Position numbers and translations under genes: made by a program
Notes under the pieces: model-generated
Told to the model about the DNA's origin: nothing
What the model saw: the letters and a program-made list of their open reading frames with translations, nothing else
The model's database searches: none
NCBI RefSeq assembly: GCF_014207745.1
Contig: NZ_JACHJB010000002.1
Coordinates: 186,001-250,000 of the forward strand
DNA: 64,000 nucleotides
From: Nonomuraea muscovyensis
GTDB taxonomy: Bacteria > Actinomycetota > Actinomycetes > Streptosporangiales > Streptosporangiaceae
Direction: 5' to 3'
Shown: positions 57,332-64,000 of the stretch, piece by piece
Numbering within the stretch: the stretch's first letter is position 1
Layout of the letters: each line of letters opens with the position of its first letter

Positions 57332-58122
57332 GCGAGTCCATGCCGACCGAGGTGCGGCGGGAGCGGATGCTCGGCCTTCTCGTGGAGCAGGAGTTCGCCC
57401 GGGTGGCGGAGCTGGCCGAGGTGTTCGGCGTCTCGACGGTGACGGTCCGGGCCGACCTGGACGCGCTGGAGGAGCAGGGCAAGGTCCGCCGGGTGCGAGG
57501 CGGCGCGGTGGCGGCGAGCCCGCCGCCGCGGGGGGAGCCGTCGTTCGAGCTGTCCCTGGGCGCGGCGGCGGTGGAGAAGGCGCTCATCGCCCGGGCCGCG
57601 GCCCGGCTGGTCGGCTCCGGGGAGAGCGTGCTGATGGGGGCGGGCACGACGACCGCGTACGTGGCCAGGGAACTCGTGGCCCGCCCGGACCTGACGGAGG
57701 TGACGGTGTTCACCAACGGCCTGCGCACGGCGCTGGAGCTGGAGCCGGCGCTGCCGAGGTTCGCCGTGGTGGTGACCGGGGGCAGCCTGCGCCGCCAGCA
57801 GCACTCGCTGGTCGATCCGCTGGGGGGCAAGATCTTGGAGGGCATCCGCGCCCACACGGTGTTCGTCGGGTGCGGGGGCGTCCATCCCGAGGCGGGCGTC
57901 ACGAACGTCAACCTGCCCGACGCCGAGATGAAGCAGCGCATGCTGCGTGCCGCCGCCCGGCGGATCGTGGTGGCCGACTCCTCCAAGCTCGGCCGGGTCG
58001 AGATGGCGCCGGTCTGCGCGCTGTCGGAGGTGGACCTCCTCATCACGGGAGAGCCGGCCGACCCGGAGACGGTCGAGTCGCTGCGGGAGCGGGGGCTGAA
58101 GGTGGAGATCGCCGGCAGGTAG
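57328..58122 (+). CDS. DeoR-family transcriptional regulator
   Basis: 264 residues; start overlaps the GH4 stop (ATGA). HTH: RRERMLGLLVEQEFARVAEL, VFGVSTVTVRADLDALEEQ and KVRRVRGGAV. The C-terminal DeoR sensor domain has GAGTTTAYVARELV and VFTNGLRTALEL, LVVTGGSLRR-type and VADSSKLGR segments that bind a phosphosugar. It is the natural candidate for binding the paired 23-bp sites at 60.4 kb and controlling both the PfkB/GH4 operon and the second importer. Confidence 0.9.
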   Translation: MSESMPTEVRRERMLGLLVEQEFARVAELAEVFGVSTVTVRADLDALEEQGKVRRVRGGAVAASPPPRGEPSFELSLGAAAVEKALIARAAARLVGSGESVLMGAGTTTAYVARELVARPDLTEVTVFTNGLRTALELEPALPRFAVVVTGGSLRRQQHSLVDPLGGKILEGIRAHTVFVGCGGVHPEAGVTNVNLPDAEMKQRMLRAAARRIVVADSSKLGRVEMAPVCALSEVDLLITGEPADPETVESLRERGLKVEIAGR

Positions 58123-58144
58123 CCGGTGGGCAGCCCCCACGGCG

Positions 58145-59449
58145 TCAGTCCGCCAGCGTGGCGCGAAGCGGTTCGGGCAGCAGCGCCCCGTGCGCGCGGA
58201 CCAGGTCGTCGCACAGCCGCCAGATGGCCTCCAGCGACAGCGTGGCCGAGGTGTTGGGGTCGACCATGAGCGCGTGCCGCACGTGGTCGGGCCGTCCCTC
58301 GACGGCGGCGCGCACGACCAGTTCGTTCACGTTGACGTAGGCCCGGTTGAGCCCGGCGAGCTGCGGTGGCAGCGCCCCCACGCGGGTGGGCCGGACTCCT
58401 GAGGAGTCCACCGCGCAGGGCACCTCGACCACGCATCCGGCGGGCAGGTTGGCGATCAGTCCGTCGTTGACCACGTTGCCGTAGACCACGCGGGGCGTGC
58501 CGGTGACCATGCTGTGGATGATCTGCGGCGCGTACTCGTCGGTGCCGGCGATCGCCAGCTCGGCGTCGTCGCGGACAGCCTGCCGGGTGCGCTCGTACTC
58601 GTGCACGTTGTCCGCGCTGATGCGCACGTACGCGCCGACCGGGATGCGCAGCCGGTCGATCTCGGCGTCGTGACGCATCAGCCAGGGCAGGTATTCGGCC
58701 GAGTGCTCGCTGGTCTCGGTCGGGTAGCTGCCCAGCCGCCGGTACATCTCCACCCGGACGCGGCGCCGCAGCTCCGGGTCGCGGGCGATGGCCGTGTCGA
58801 GCCGGTCGTAGAGGTTCTCGCCGTCGCGCTCGAACCGCAGCACCCACGCCTGGTGGTTGACTCCGGCGGCCAGGTAGGTGATCTCCTCGTACGGCACCGC
58901 CACCAGGTCGGCCAGCCCGCGCATGGTCCAGTAGACCGAGTGGCACAGCCCCACCACGTTGCGGACCTTCCCGGCCAGGTACCAGACGTTCATGGCCATC
59001 GGGTTGGTGTAGTTCAGCAGCACCGCGTCCGGGCAGACGGCGGCCATGTCGGCGGCCAGCGCGTCCAGCACGGGGAAGGTGCGCAGCGCCCGGAAGACGC
59101 CGCCGACGCCGATGGTGTCGGCGATGGTCTGGCGCAGCCCGTAGCGGGCGGGGATGTCGAAGTCGGTGACGGTGGCGTCGTGCCCGCCGACCTGGATCAT
59201 GTTGATGACGAAGTCGGCGCCGTCCAGGGCGGCTCTGCGGTCGAGGGTGGCGGTGATCTCGGGCCGGGCGCCGCGGGCGGTCGCGATCTGGTGGGCGGCC
59301 GCCTCGGCCACCTCCAGCCGCTCGGGGTCGATGTCGTGCAGCGCGACGCGGACCGCGTCCAGTTCGGGGTAGGCCAGCAGGTCGGCCAGGAGGCCCTGGG
59401 TGAACACGACGCTCCCCGCGCCGACGAAAACGATCTTCGGCTTCTTCAT
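58145..59449 (-). CDS. glycoside hydrolase family 4 protein
   Basis: 434 residues; ATG at 59449 overlapping the kinase stop (ATGA). GAGSVVFTQGLLADLL is the canonical NAD+ loop; NYTNPMAMN, GLCHSVYW and AAGVNHQAWVL supply the substrate Asn and the metal Cys and His. About half of its residues match the divergent-sequence paralogue at 56033. GH4 of this kind includes alpha-galactosidase MelA and alpha-glucosidases/glucuronidases. Cytoplasmic. In operon with a PfkB sugar kinase, so the released sugar may be phosphorylated at once. Confidence 0.92.
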   Translation of the reverse strand: MKKPKIVFVGAGSVVFTQGLLADLLAYPELDAVRVALHDIDPERLEVAEAAAHQIATARGARPEITATLDRRAALDGADFVINMIQVGGHDATVTDFDIPARYGLRQTIADTIGVGGVFRALRTFPVLDALAADMAAVCPDAVLLNYTNPMAMNVWYLAGKVRNVVGLCHSVYWTMRGLADLVAVPYEEITYLAAGVNHQAWVLRFERDGENLYDRLDTAIARDPELRRRVRVEMYRRLGSYPTETSEHSAEYLPWLMRHDAEIDRLRIPVGAYVRISADNVHEYERTRQAVRDDAELAIAGTDEYAPQIIHSMVTGTPRVVYGNVVNDGLIANLPAGCVVEVPCAVDSSGVRPTRVGALPPQLAGLNRAYVNVNELVVRAAVEGRPDHVRHALMVDPNTSATLSLEAIWRLCDDLVRAHGALLPEPLRATLAD

Positions 59450-60363
59450 GAGGTGACTTCCTCCCAGGTCGGCTGCGCCGCTGTGCCCCCTGCGGCTCGG
59501 GTGGAGAGGGTGCCGCAGGCCACGGCGACCTCCAGGGCGCGCCGTACCGGCAGCCCGCGCAGGCGGGCCGCCAGCAGGCCGGCGTTGAAGCTGTCGCCCG
59601 CGCCGACCGTGTCGGTCACGCGGGCGGTGACGGCCGGGACGCGGAGCGGTTCGCCGCCGTCCACGGTGAGCGCGCCGTCGCCGCCGCACTTCACCACCGG
59701 AGTGGTGCCGCGCGCGGCCAGGGCGCGTACCGCGGCGTCGAGGTGGTCCGTCCCGGCCAGGGCGAGCGCCTCGCGTTCGTTGGGCAGCAGGACGTCGGTC
59801 AGCGGCAGCACCTCGTCCAGGCCCTGCCATCGGTCCGACGGGTCGTCGTTGGTGTCCAGCGACGTGGTCGCCCCGGCGGCCCGCGCCGCCGCGTACAGGC
59901 CGGGCAGTCCCGCGGCGAGCAGCGGCTGCAGGAAGTACGACGAGACGTGGACGTGCCGCGTGCGCCGGAGCAGCTCCGGGGGGACGTCGGCGGCGTCGAG
60001 CCGGTCCAGGCAGCCGGGCGCGGTCAGGATCGCCCGGTCGGCTCCGTCCGCCAGGACGACGGTGAGCGCGGTCGGCGCGCCGGGGTCCACGACGCAGGCG
60101 GACACGTCCACGCCGGCGCGGGCGAGCGCGTCGAGCACGAAGGTCCCGGCCGGGTCGTCGCCCACCCGCCCGACGAAGGCGGTGCGCAGCCCGAGCCGGG
60201 CCGCTCCGTGCGCGGTGATCGCCCCCGAGCCGCCGAGCACCAGGTGCCCCGCGTCCACGAGGTGCTCGCGCTGGCCGAAGGCGGGCGCCCGAGGCGCCCC
60301 GGACACGATCACGTCGGGGTTGGCGTCGCCCACGACGAGCAGGTCGAGGTCTGAGAAGGCCAT
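59446..60363 (-). CDS. PfkB-family carbohydrate kinase
   Basis: 305 residues; ATG with GAGGA upstream. LGGSGAITAHGAARLGLRTA is the substrate-side glycine motif (PfkB motif 1) and DTVGAGDSFNAG is the ATP-site motif with catalytic Asp. The ribokinase/fructokinase-like length is normal. It should phosphorylate a monosaccharide released by the GH4 enzymes. First gene of its operon; the upstream region contains one of two inverted 23-bp sites shared with the divergent importer. Confidence 0.9.
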   Translation of the reverse strand: MAFSDLDLLVVGDANPDVIVSGAPRAPAFGQREHLVDAGHLVLGGSGAITAHGAARLGLRTAFVGRVGDDPAGTFVLDALARAGVDVSACVVDPGAPTALTVVLADGADRAILTAPGCLDRLDAADVPPELLRRTRHVHVSSYFLQPLLAAGLPGLYAAARAAGATTSLDTNDDPSDRWQGLDEVLPLTDVLLPNEREALALAGTDHLDAAVRALAARGTTPVVKCGGDGALTVDGGEPLRVPAVTARVTDTVGAGDSFNAGLLAARLRGLPVRRALEVAVACGTLSTRAAGGTAAQPTWEEVTS

Positions 60364-60386
60364 GAGGAGGACGGTCCCAGGACCTT

Positions 60387-60409
60387 CGATATCTTGTCAA
60401 TACTTTCGA
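60387..60409 (-). promoter_or_regulatory. 23-bp operator-like site, copy facing the kinase operon
   Basis: On the minus strand TCGAAAGTATTGACAAGATA followed by TCG; matches the second copy at 60469-60491 in 21 of 23 positions. It contains a TTGACA hexamer and flanks the PfkB start by 24 bases. Confidence 0.75.
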
Positions 60410-60468
60410 TTATCTCCCCATGTCGCCAAGGTGTGTTGCCGAAATACCAGGCCAGGACGCTAATCCTC

Positions 60469-60491
60469 TCGAAGGTATTGACAAGATTTCG
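60469..60491 (+). promoter_or_regulatory. 23-bp operator-like site, copy facing the importer
   Basis: TCGAAGGTATTGACAAGATT followed by TCG on the plus strand, inverted relative to the other copy with centres 82 bases apart (about eight turns). It also contains TTGACA, a possible -35 of the importer operon. Confidence 0.75.
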
Positions 60492-60546
60492 TAAGTGGCC
60501 ATGATGGGCTCCAACATTCCGCACCAGTGGCCCAGGAGGTCCGGCG

Positions 60547-60579
60547 ATGCTGCGACCAGCCGAACGGATCGGCCCATGA
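60547..60579 (+). CDS. 10-residue leader peptide coupled to the permease gene
   Basis: ATG seven bases after a consensus AGGAGG, the best ribosome site in this region; the peptide MLRPAERIGP ends at a TGA that overlaps the permease ATG (ATGA). The permease ATG has no good ribosome site of its own, so translation probably reaches it by reinitiation after this leader. Confidence 0.55.
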   Translation: MLRPAERIGP

Positions 60580-61493
60580 CGACGACGCTCACCGAACCAG
60601 CGGTCCGCCGCCGGGTCAGGACCAGGCCGCGCGGAGACGGCGCGATCGCGCTGGCCTTCCTCGCCCCCGTGCTGCTCGGCTTCGCCCTGTTCTACCTGTA
60701 TCCGGCGCTGCGCGGCGCGTGGTACTCGCTGACCGACTGGAACCTGCTGTCGCAGCCGCGGTTCGTCGGCCTGGACAACTACGCCAAGCTCGCCCGCGAC
60801 CCGCTGTTCTGGAACTCGCTCAAGGTCACCGGCGGGTACGTGGTCATGAACATCGGCATCCAGATGATCGCCGGACTCGGCCTCGCGGCGCTGCTGCACC
60901 GGCTGACCCGATCGCTGCTGGTCCGCTCGCTGCTCGTGGTGCCCTGGCTGGTGCCCAGCGTGACCACCGGCCTGCTGTGGATGTGGCTGCTGGACGCCAA
61001 CCTGGGCTTCGTCAACCACCTGCTGGTCGCCCTCGGCCTGGACAACCAGGGGTTCCTGACCTCGCCGGACCTGGCGCTGCCCAGCGTGGCGATGATCACC
61101 TCCTGGAGCGGCACCGGCTACACGGCGTTGCTGCTGTACGCGGGGATGCTGCTGGTGCCGCCGCAGGTCTACGAGGCGGCGGCGCTCGACGGCTCCGGCG
61201 AGGTCCGCACGTTCTTCCGGATCACGCTGCCGCTGATGCGGCCCATCCTGGCGTTCGTGCTGGTGGTCTCGCTGATCGGCTCGTTCCAGCTCTTCGACAC
61301 CGTCGCCGTCACCACCATGGGCCGTCCGGCCAACGCCACCCGGGTCGTCTACTTCTACATCTACGAGCAGGCGTTCACCCACTTCAAGATGGGCTACGCC
61401 TCGGCGCTGGCGCTGAGCCTGCTGCTCATCCTCGGCGTGCTGACCTTCGTCCAGATGCGCCTGCTGCGCGCCTCGACCTCGGACCTCGCGTGA
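60576..61493 (+). CDS. ABC sugar permease (MalF-like)
   Basis: 305 residues from the ATG at 60576, overlapped by the leader stop. Six hydrophobic helices; EAA loop YEAAALDGSGEVRTFFRITL of the CUT1 type. First structural gene of the second importer, divergent from the PfkB/GH4 operon. Confidence 0.9.
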   Translation: MTTTLTEPAVRRRVRTRPRGDGAIALAFLAPVLLGFALFYLYPALRGAWYSLTDWNLLSQPRFVGLDNYAKLARDPLFWNSLKVTGGYVVMNIGIQMIAGLGLAALLHRLTRSLLVRSLLVVPWLVPSVTTGLLWMWLLDANLGFVNHLLVALGLDNQGFLTSPDLALPSVAMITSWSGTGYTALLLYAGMLLVPPQVYEAAALDGSGEVRTFFRITLPLMRPILAFVLVVSLIGSFQLFDTVAVTTMGRPANATRVVYFYIYEQAFTHFKMGYASALALSLLLILGVLTFVQMRLLRASTSDLA

Positions 61494-61503
61494 GGGGACG
61501 CGC

Positions 61504-62367
61504 ATGAGAAGACTCGCCTGGGCCGGCCTGATCCTGGCCGTGCTGATCTCCCTGTTCCCGCTCTACTGGATGCTGCGCACGGCCATCACCCCCGGCCGCG
61601 AACTGGTCGGCGACAGCGCCGGACTGCTGCCCGCGCACCCGACCCTGGTCAACTTCGAGCGGGTCCTCGGCCTGGCCACCCGCGAGGAGTCGCGGGCGGC
61701 CGGCGGGTCGGGAGCCGACCTCGACTTCTTCCGCTACCTGGGCAACTCGATCATCTACACCGGGCTCGTCACGTCCGTGCAGACGCTCTGCTGCGCGATG
61801 GCCGGCTACGCCTTCGCCCGCCTGCGCTTTCCCGGCCGCGACCTGCTGTTCGGGCTGTTCGTCGCCGCGTTGATGGTGCCGCCGATCTTCACGCTGCTGC
61901 CCAACTTCGTCCTGGTCAAGGAACTCGGCTGGCTCAACACCTTCCAGGGCCTGGTCGCCCCCAGCCTGCTCATGTCGCCGTTCGCGGTCTTCTTCCTGAG
62001 GCAGTTCTTCCTCGGCGTGCCGCGCGAGGTGGAACAGGCCGCGCTCATCGACGGCGCCGGCAGGGGGATCATCTTCTGGCGCGTGGTGCTGCCCATGACC
62101 AAGGGGCCCCTGCTGACGCTCGCCCTGACCACCGCGGTGTGGACGTGGAACGACTACCTGTGGCCGCTGCTGGTGGCCCCGGGTGAGGAGACCCGGGTGC
62201 TGACCGCGGCGCTCGGCATCTTCCTCAAGCAGTCGCCCAACACCGCGCCCGACTGGACCGGGCTGATGGCCGGCTCCGCCCTGTCGGTCCTCCCGGTCCT
62301 GCTGCTGGTGGTCTTCTTCGGCCGCCGTCTCGTGGACTCCATCCAGTTCTCCGGCATGAAGGGATAA
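61504..62367 (+). CDS. ABC sugar permease (MalG-like)
   Basis: 287 residues; ATG 11 bases after the previous stop with GAGGGGA. Six hydrophobic helices and the EAA loop EQAALIDGAGRGIIFWRVVL. A 20-residue Gly/Ala-rich insert (around residue 60-75) in the first periplasmic loop is longer than usual. Confidence 0.92.
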   Translation: MRRLAWAGLILAVLISLFPLYWMLRTAITPGRELVGDSAGLLPAHPTLVNFERVLGLATREESRAAGGSGADLDFFRYLGNSIIYTGLVTSVQTLCCAMAGYAFARLRFPGRDLLFGLFVAALMVPPIFTLLPNFVLVKELGWLNTFQGLVAPSLLMSPFAVFFLRQFFLGVPREVEQAALIDGAGRGIIFWRVVLPMTKGPLLTLALTTAVWTWNDYLWPLLVAPGEETRVLTAALGIFLKQSPNTAPDWTGLMAGSALSVLPVLLLVVFFGRRLVDSIQFSGMKG

Positions 62368-62370
62368 GTC

Positions 62371-63699
62371 ATGAGAAGAGGTTGTGCGGCCGCGGCTCTG
62401 CTGCTGCTGGCGGCGGCGTGCGGCAGCGGCGGTGGCGACGGGCCGGAGGACGGCAAGGTCACGCTCACCTACGCGCTGTGGGACGACGTCCAGCAGGGCG
62501 CCTACCAGCAGTGCGCCGACGCCTTCCAGCAGGCCGACCCCGGCGTGACCATCAAGATCACGCAGAACGCCTGGGACCAGTACTGGCAGAACCTCACCAC
62601 CCAGATGGTCTCCGGCCAAGCCCCCGACGTCATCACCATGCAGGCCTCCTACTACCCGCAGTTCGTCAAGAACGGCCAGCTCCTCGACATCGACCCCATG
62701 GTCAAGGCCGACAAGGTGGACCTCACCCGCTACCGGCCCGGTCTGGCCGAGCCGTGGGTCAAGGACGGCAGGCGGTACGGCCTGCCCAAGGACTGGGACA
62801 CCATGGCCGTCATCTACAACACCAAGCTCGCCGAGCAGGCCGGCGTGGACCTGTCCGAGCTGACCTGGAACCCCGCCGACGGCGGCACCTTCGAGAAGGC
62901 CATCGCCAGGCTCACCGTCGACCAGAACGGCAAGCGCGGCGACGAGCCCGGCTTCGACAAGACCAAGGTCGCCGTGCACGGCATCGTGCCGGAGCTGAAC
63001 GACGGCTCGCAGGGCCAGAACAGCTGGGGCAACCTCGCCGTCTCCAACGGTTTCGGCTACATCGACAAGAACCCGTTCGGCACCCGCTACTTCTACGACA
63101 GCCCCAAGCTGGCCGAGACCGTCACCTGGTTCCGGCGGCTCATCGACAAGGGCTACGCCGCGCCGTACGACAAGACCAGCTCGCTCGGCATCGACGCGGT
63201 GCTGAACTCCGGCAAGGGCGCGCTCGGCATCACCGGCTCCTGGATGATCAGGACGTACATGGAGTCCACGGAGCAGAAGTTCGCCTTCGCGCCGCTGCCG
63301 ACCGGGCCGCAGGGCCGCAAGTCCGCCTTCAACGGCCTGGCCGACGTCATCTACTCCGGTACCCCGCACCCGGAGGCCGCCTGGAAGTGGGTGAAGTTCC
63401 TCGGCTCGCCGGCGTGCCAGGACATCGTGGCCCGCAACGCGGTGGTCTTCCCCGCTGTGGCCTCCTCCTCCGAACGCTCGCTGGAGGCGTACCGGGCCAA
63501 GGGCTGGGACGTTCGGGTCTTCGTCGAGGAGGCGGAAGCGGCGGACGGCACGTTCCTGCTGCCGGTCAGCGACCATGGTGACGAGATCAACCAGATCGTG
63601 TCCAGCGCTCTGGAGGAGGTCTGGCTGGGCCGCAAGGACGCCCAGACCGCGTTGACCGCCGCCAACCAGCAGGTCAACGCGCTCTTCACCGCCAACTGA
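62371..63699 (+). CDS. ABC sugar transporter substrate-binding lipoprotein
   Basis: 442 residues; ATG 3 bases after the previous stop. Short lipoprotein signal RRGCAAAALLLLAAAC with the lipobox cysteine and a Gly/Ser linker. Family 1 binding protein: TLTYALWDDVQQGAYQQCAD, PDVITMQASYYPQF, GRRYGLPKDWDTMAVIYNTK and SGKGALGITGSWMIR. It gives specificity to the importer. Order here is permease-permease-binding protein, unlike the first importer. No ATPase gene follows. Confidence 0.92.
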   Translation: MRRGCAAAALLLLAAACGSGGGDGPEDGKVTLTYALWDDVQQGAYQQCADAFQQADPGVTIKITQNAWDQYWQNLTTQMVSGQAPDVITMQASYYPQFVKNGQLLDIDPMVKADKVDLTRYRPGLAEPWVKDGRRYGLPKDWDTMAVIYNTKLAEQAGVDLSELTWNPADGGTFEKAIARLTVDQNGKRGDEPGFDKTKVAVHGIVPELNDGSQGQNSWGNLAVSNGFGYIDKNPFGTRYFYDSPKLAETVTWFRRLIDKGYAAPYDKTSSLGIDAVLNSGKGALGITGSWMIRTYMESTEQKFAFAPLPTGPQGRKSAFNGLADVIYSGTPHPEAAWKWVKFLGSPACQDIVARNAVVFPAVASSSERSLEAYRAKGWDVRVFVEEAEAADGTFLLPVSDHGDEINQIVSSALEEVWLGRKDAQTALTAANQQVNALFTAN

Positions 63700-63712
63700 A
63701 CCCCCGCCGGCC

Positions 63713-63744
63713 CCGCCCGGCCGCCGCCGACGGCGGCCGGGCGG
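63713..63744 (+). terminator. terminator after the second importer
   Basis: Perfect 14-bp stem (CCGCCCGGCCGCCG and its complement) with a CCGA tetraloop, followed by TTG. It lies between the binding-protein gene and the Gfo/Idh/MocA gene and may attenuate rather than end the transcript. Confidence 0.7.
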
Positions 63745-63781
63745 TTGCCCGGAACGAGTGATCGGCCCAGGAAGGAGCCAC

Positions 63782-64000
63782 ATGTCCGATGTGACGCTAG
63801 CTCTCGTCGGCGCAGGACTGCGCGGGCAGTCCTACGCCCGCCACGCGGTCTCGACCGGCAAGGGGCGCGTGATCGCGATCGCCGAGCCGGACCCGGAACG
63901 CCGCCGGGCTGTCGCCGCGGAGTTCGACGTCGCGCCCGAGCGGGTGTACACGGACTGGGCCGACCTCGCGGCGGCGGGCCGGCTGGCCGACGCGGCGATC
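63782..64000 (+). CDS. Gfo/Idh/MocA-family oxidoreductase (3' partial)
   Basis: The first 73 residues are within the window; ATG after AAGGAG. LALVGAGLRGQSYARHAV is the Rossmann loop of this family, followed by VIAIAEPDPERRRAVAAEF and VYTDWADLAA, the usual second and third strands. These NAD(P)-dependent enzymes oxidise or reduce sugars and inositols, in keeping with a position at the end of the sugar locus. Active-site residues lie beyond the window. Confidence 0.88.
   Translation, partial: MSDVTLALVGAGLRGQSYARHAVSTGKGRVIAIAEPDPERRRAVAAEFDVAPERVYTDWADLAAAGRLADAAI

Noticed and set aside
1-64000. Search by eye for CRISPR arrays, tRNA or rRNA genes, integrases, phage or toxin-antitoxin modules
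   Set aside because: No regularly spaced repeats, cloverleaf-type sequences, integrase motifs or recognisable defence genes were found.

Overview
The window is about 70% GC, uses many GTG starts and GC-saturated third codon positions, and carries gene families typical of soil actinomycetes: LuxR ATPase regulators, snapalysin, a PadR-DUF1048-ABC operon, a BtrH-type protein, and sugar ABC importers without their own ATPase. It reads as a chromosome segment of a filamentous actinomycete. A Streptosporangiales or Streptomyces-like host is an inference from gene content only. No rRNA, tRNA, CRISPR array, integrase or intact insertion sequence was seen.

Positions 1-7.9 kb hold a cut-off alpha/beta hydrolase with a small helical partner, a small secreted protein, a BtrH-like protein, a TetR plus CoA-ligase-like operon, a GNAT acetyltransferase, a DoxX protein and a Tat-exported GH16 glycanase.

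Positions 7.9-32 kb form a regulatory and accessory region scattered with broken genes. Three intact beta-lactamase-fold serine hydrolases each sit beside a different regulator class (MerR, PadR, MarR). Between them and further on lie a large LuxR ATPase regulator, a PadR/DUF1048/ABC exporter operon, a cytochrome P450, a secreted S15-type peptidase and an alpha/beta hydrolase divergent from an HTH regulator. The debris includes a LuxR HTH tail, a WD40 fragment, a serine hydrolase tail beside a frameshifted copy of the 20.3 kb gene fused to a DUF1707 gene, and an epoxide hydrolase fragment. Two junctions stand out: divergent genes have both lost their 5' ends at the same point (XRE-cupin/methyltransferase at 19.04 kb; histidine kinase/ABC permease near 30.96 kb).

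Positions 32-46.7 kb are mostly intact: a lipoprotein, a secreted parallel beta-helix protein, a tightly coupled MFS / carotenoid-stilbene oxygenase / SRPBCC operon divergent from a membrane-anchored multicopper oxidase, a second LuxR ATPase regulator, snapalysin, an XRE regulator with a divergent SDR, a tiny ricin-like secreted protein, and a VOC protein divergent from a TetR.

Positions 46.8-64 kb are a sugar catabolic region. A LacI regulator with two clean palindromic operators precedes a GH36 alpha-galactosidase and an ABC importer (binding protein plus two permeases). After four unrelated genes comes a second module: a GH4 glycosidase with a DeoR regulator, a convergent PfkB kinase plus second GH4 operon, and a second ABC importer leading to a Gfo/Idh/MocA oxidoreductase cut by the window end. 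The second importer and the PfkB/GH4 operon diverge from a region carrying two inverted copies of one 23-bp site. Neither importer encodes an ATPase, so both probably use a shared MsiK-type ATPase encoded elsewhere.
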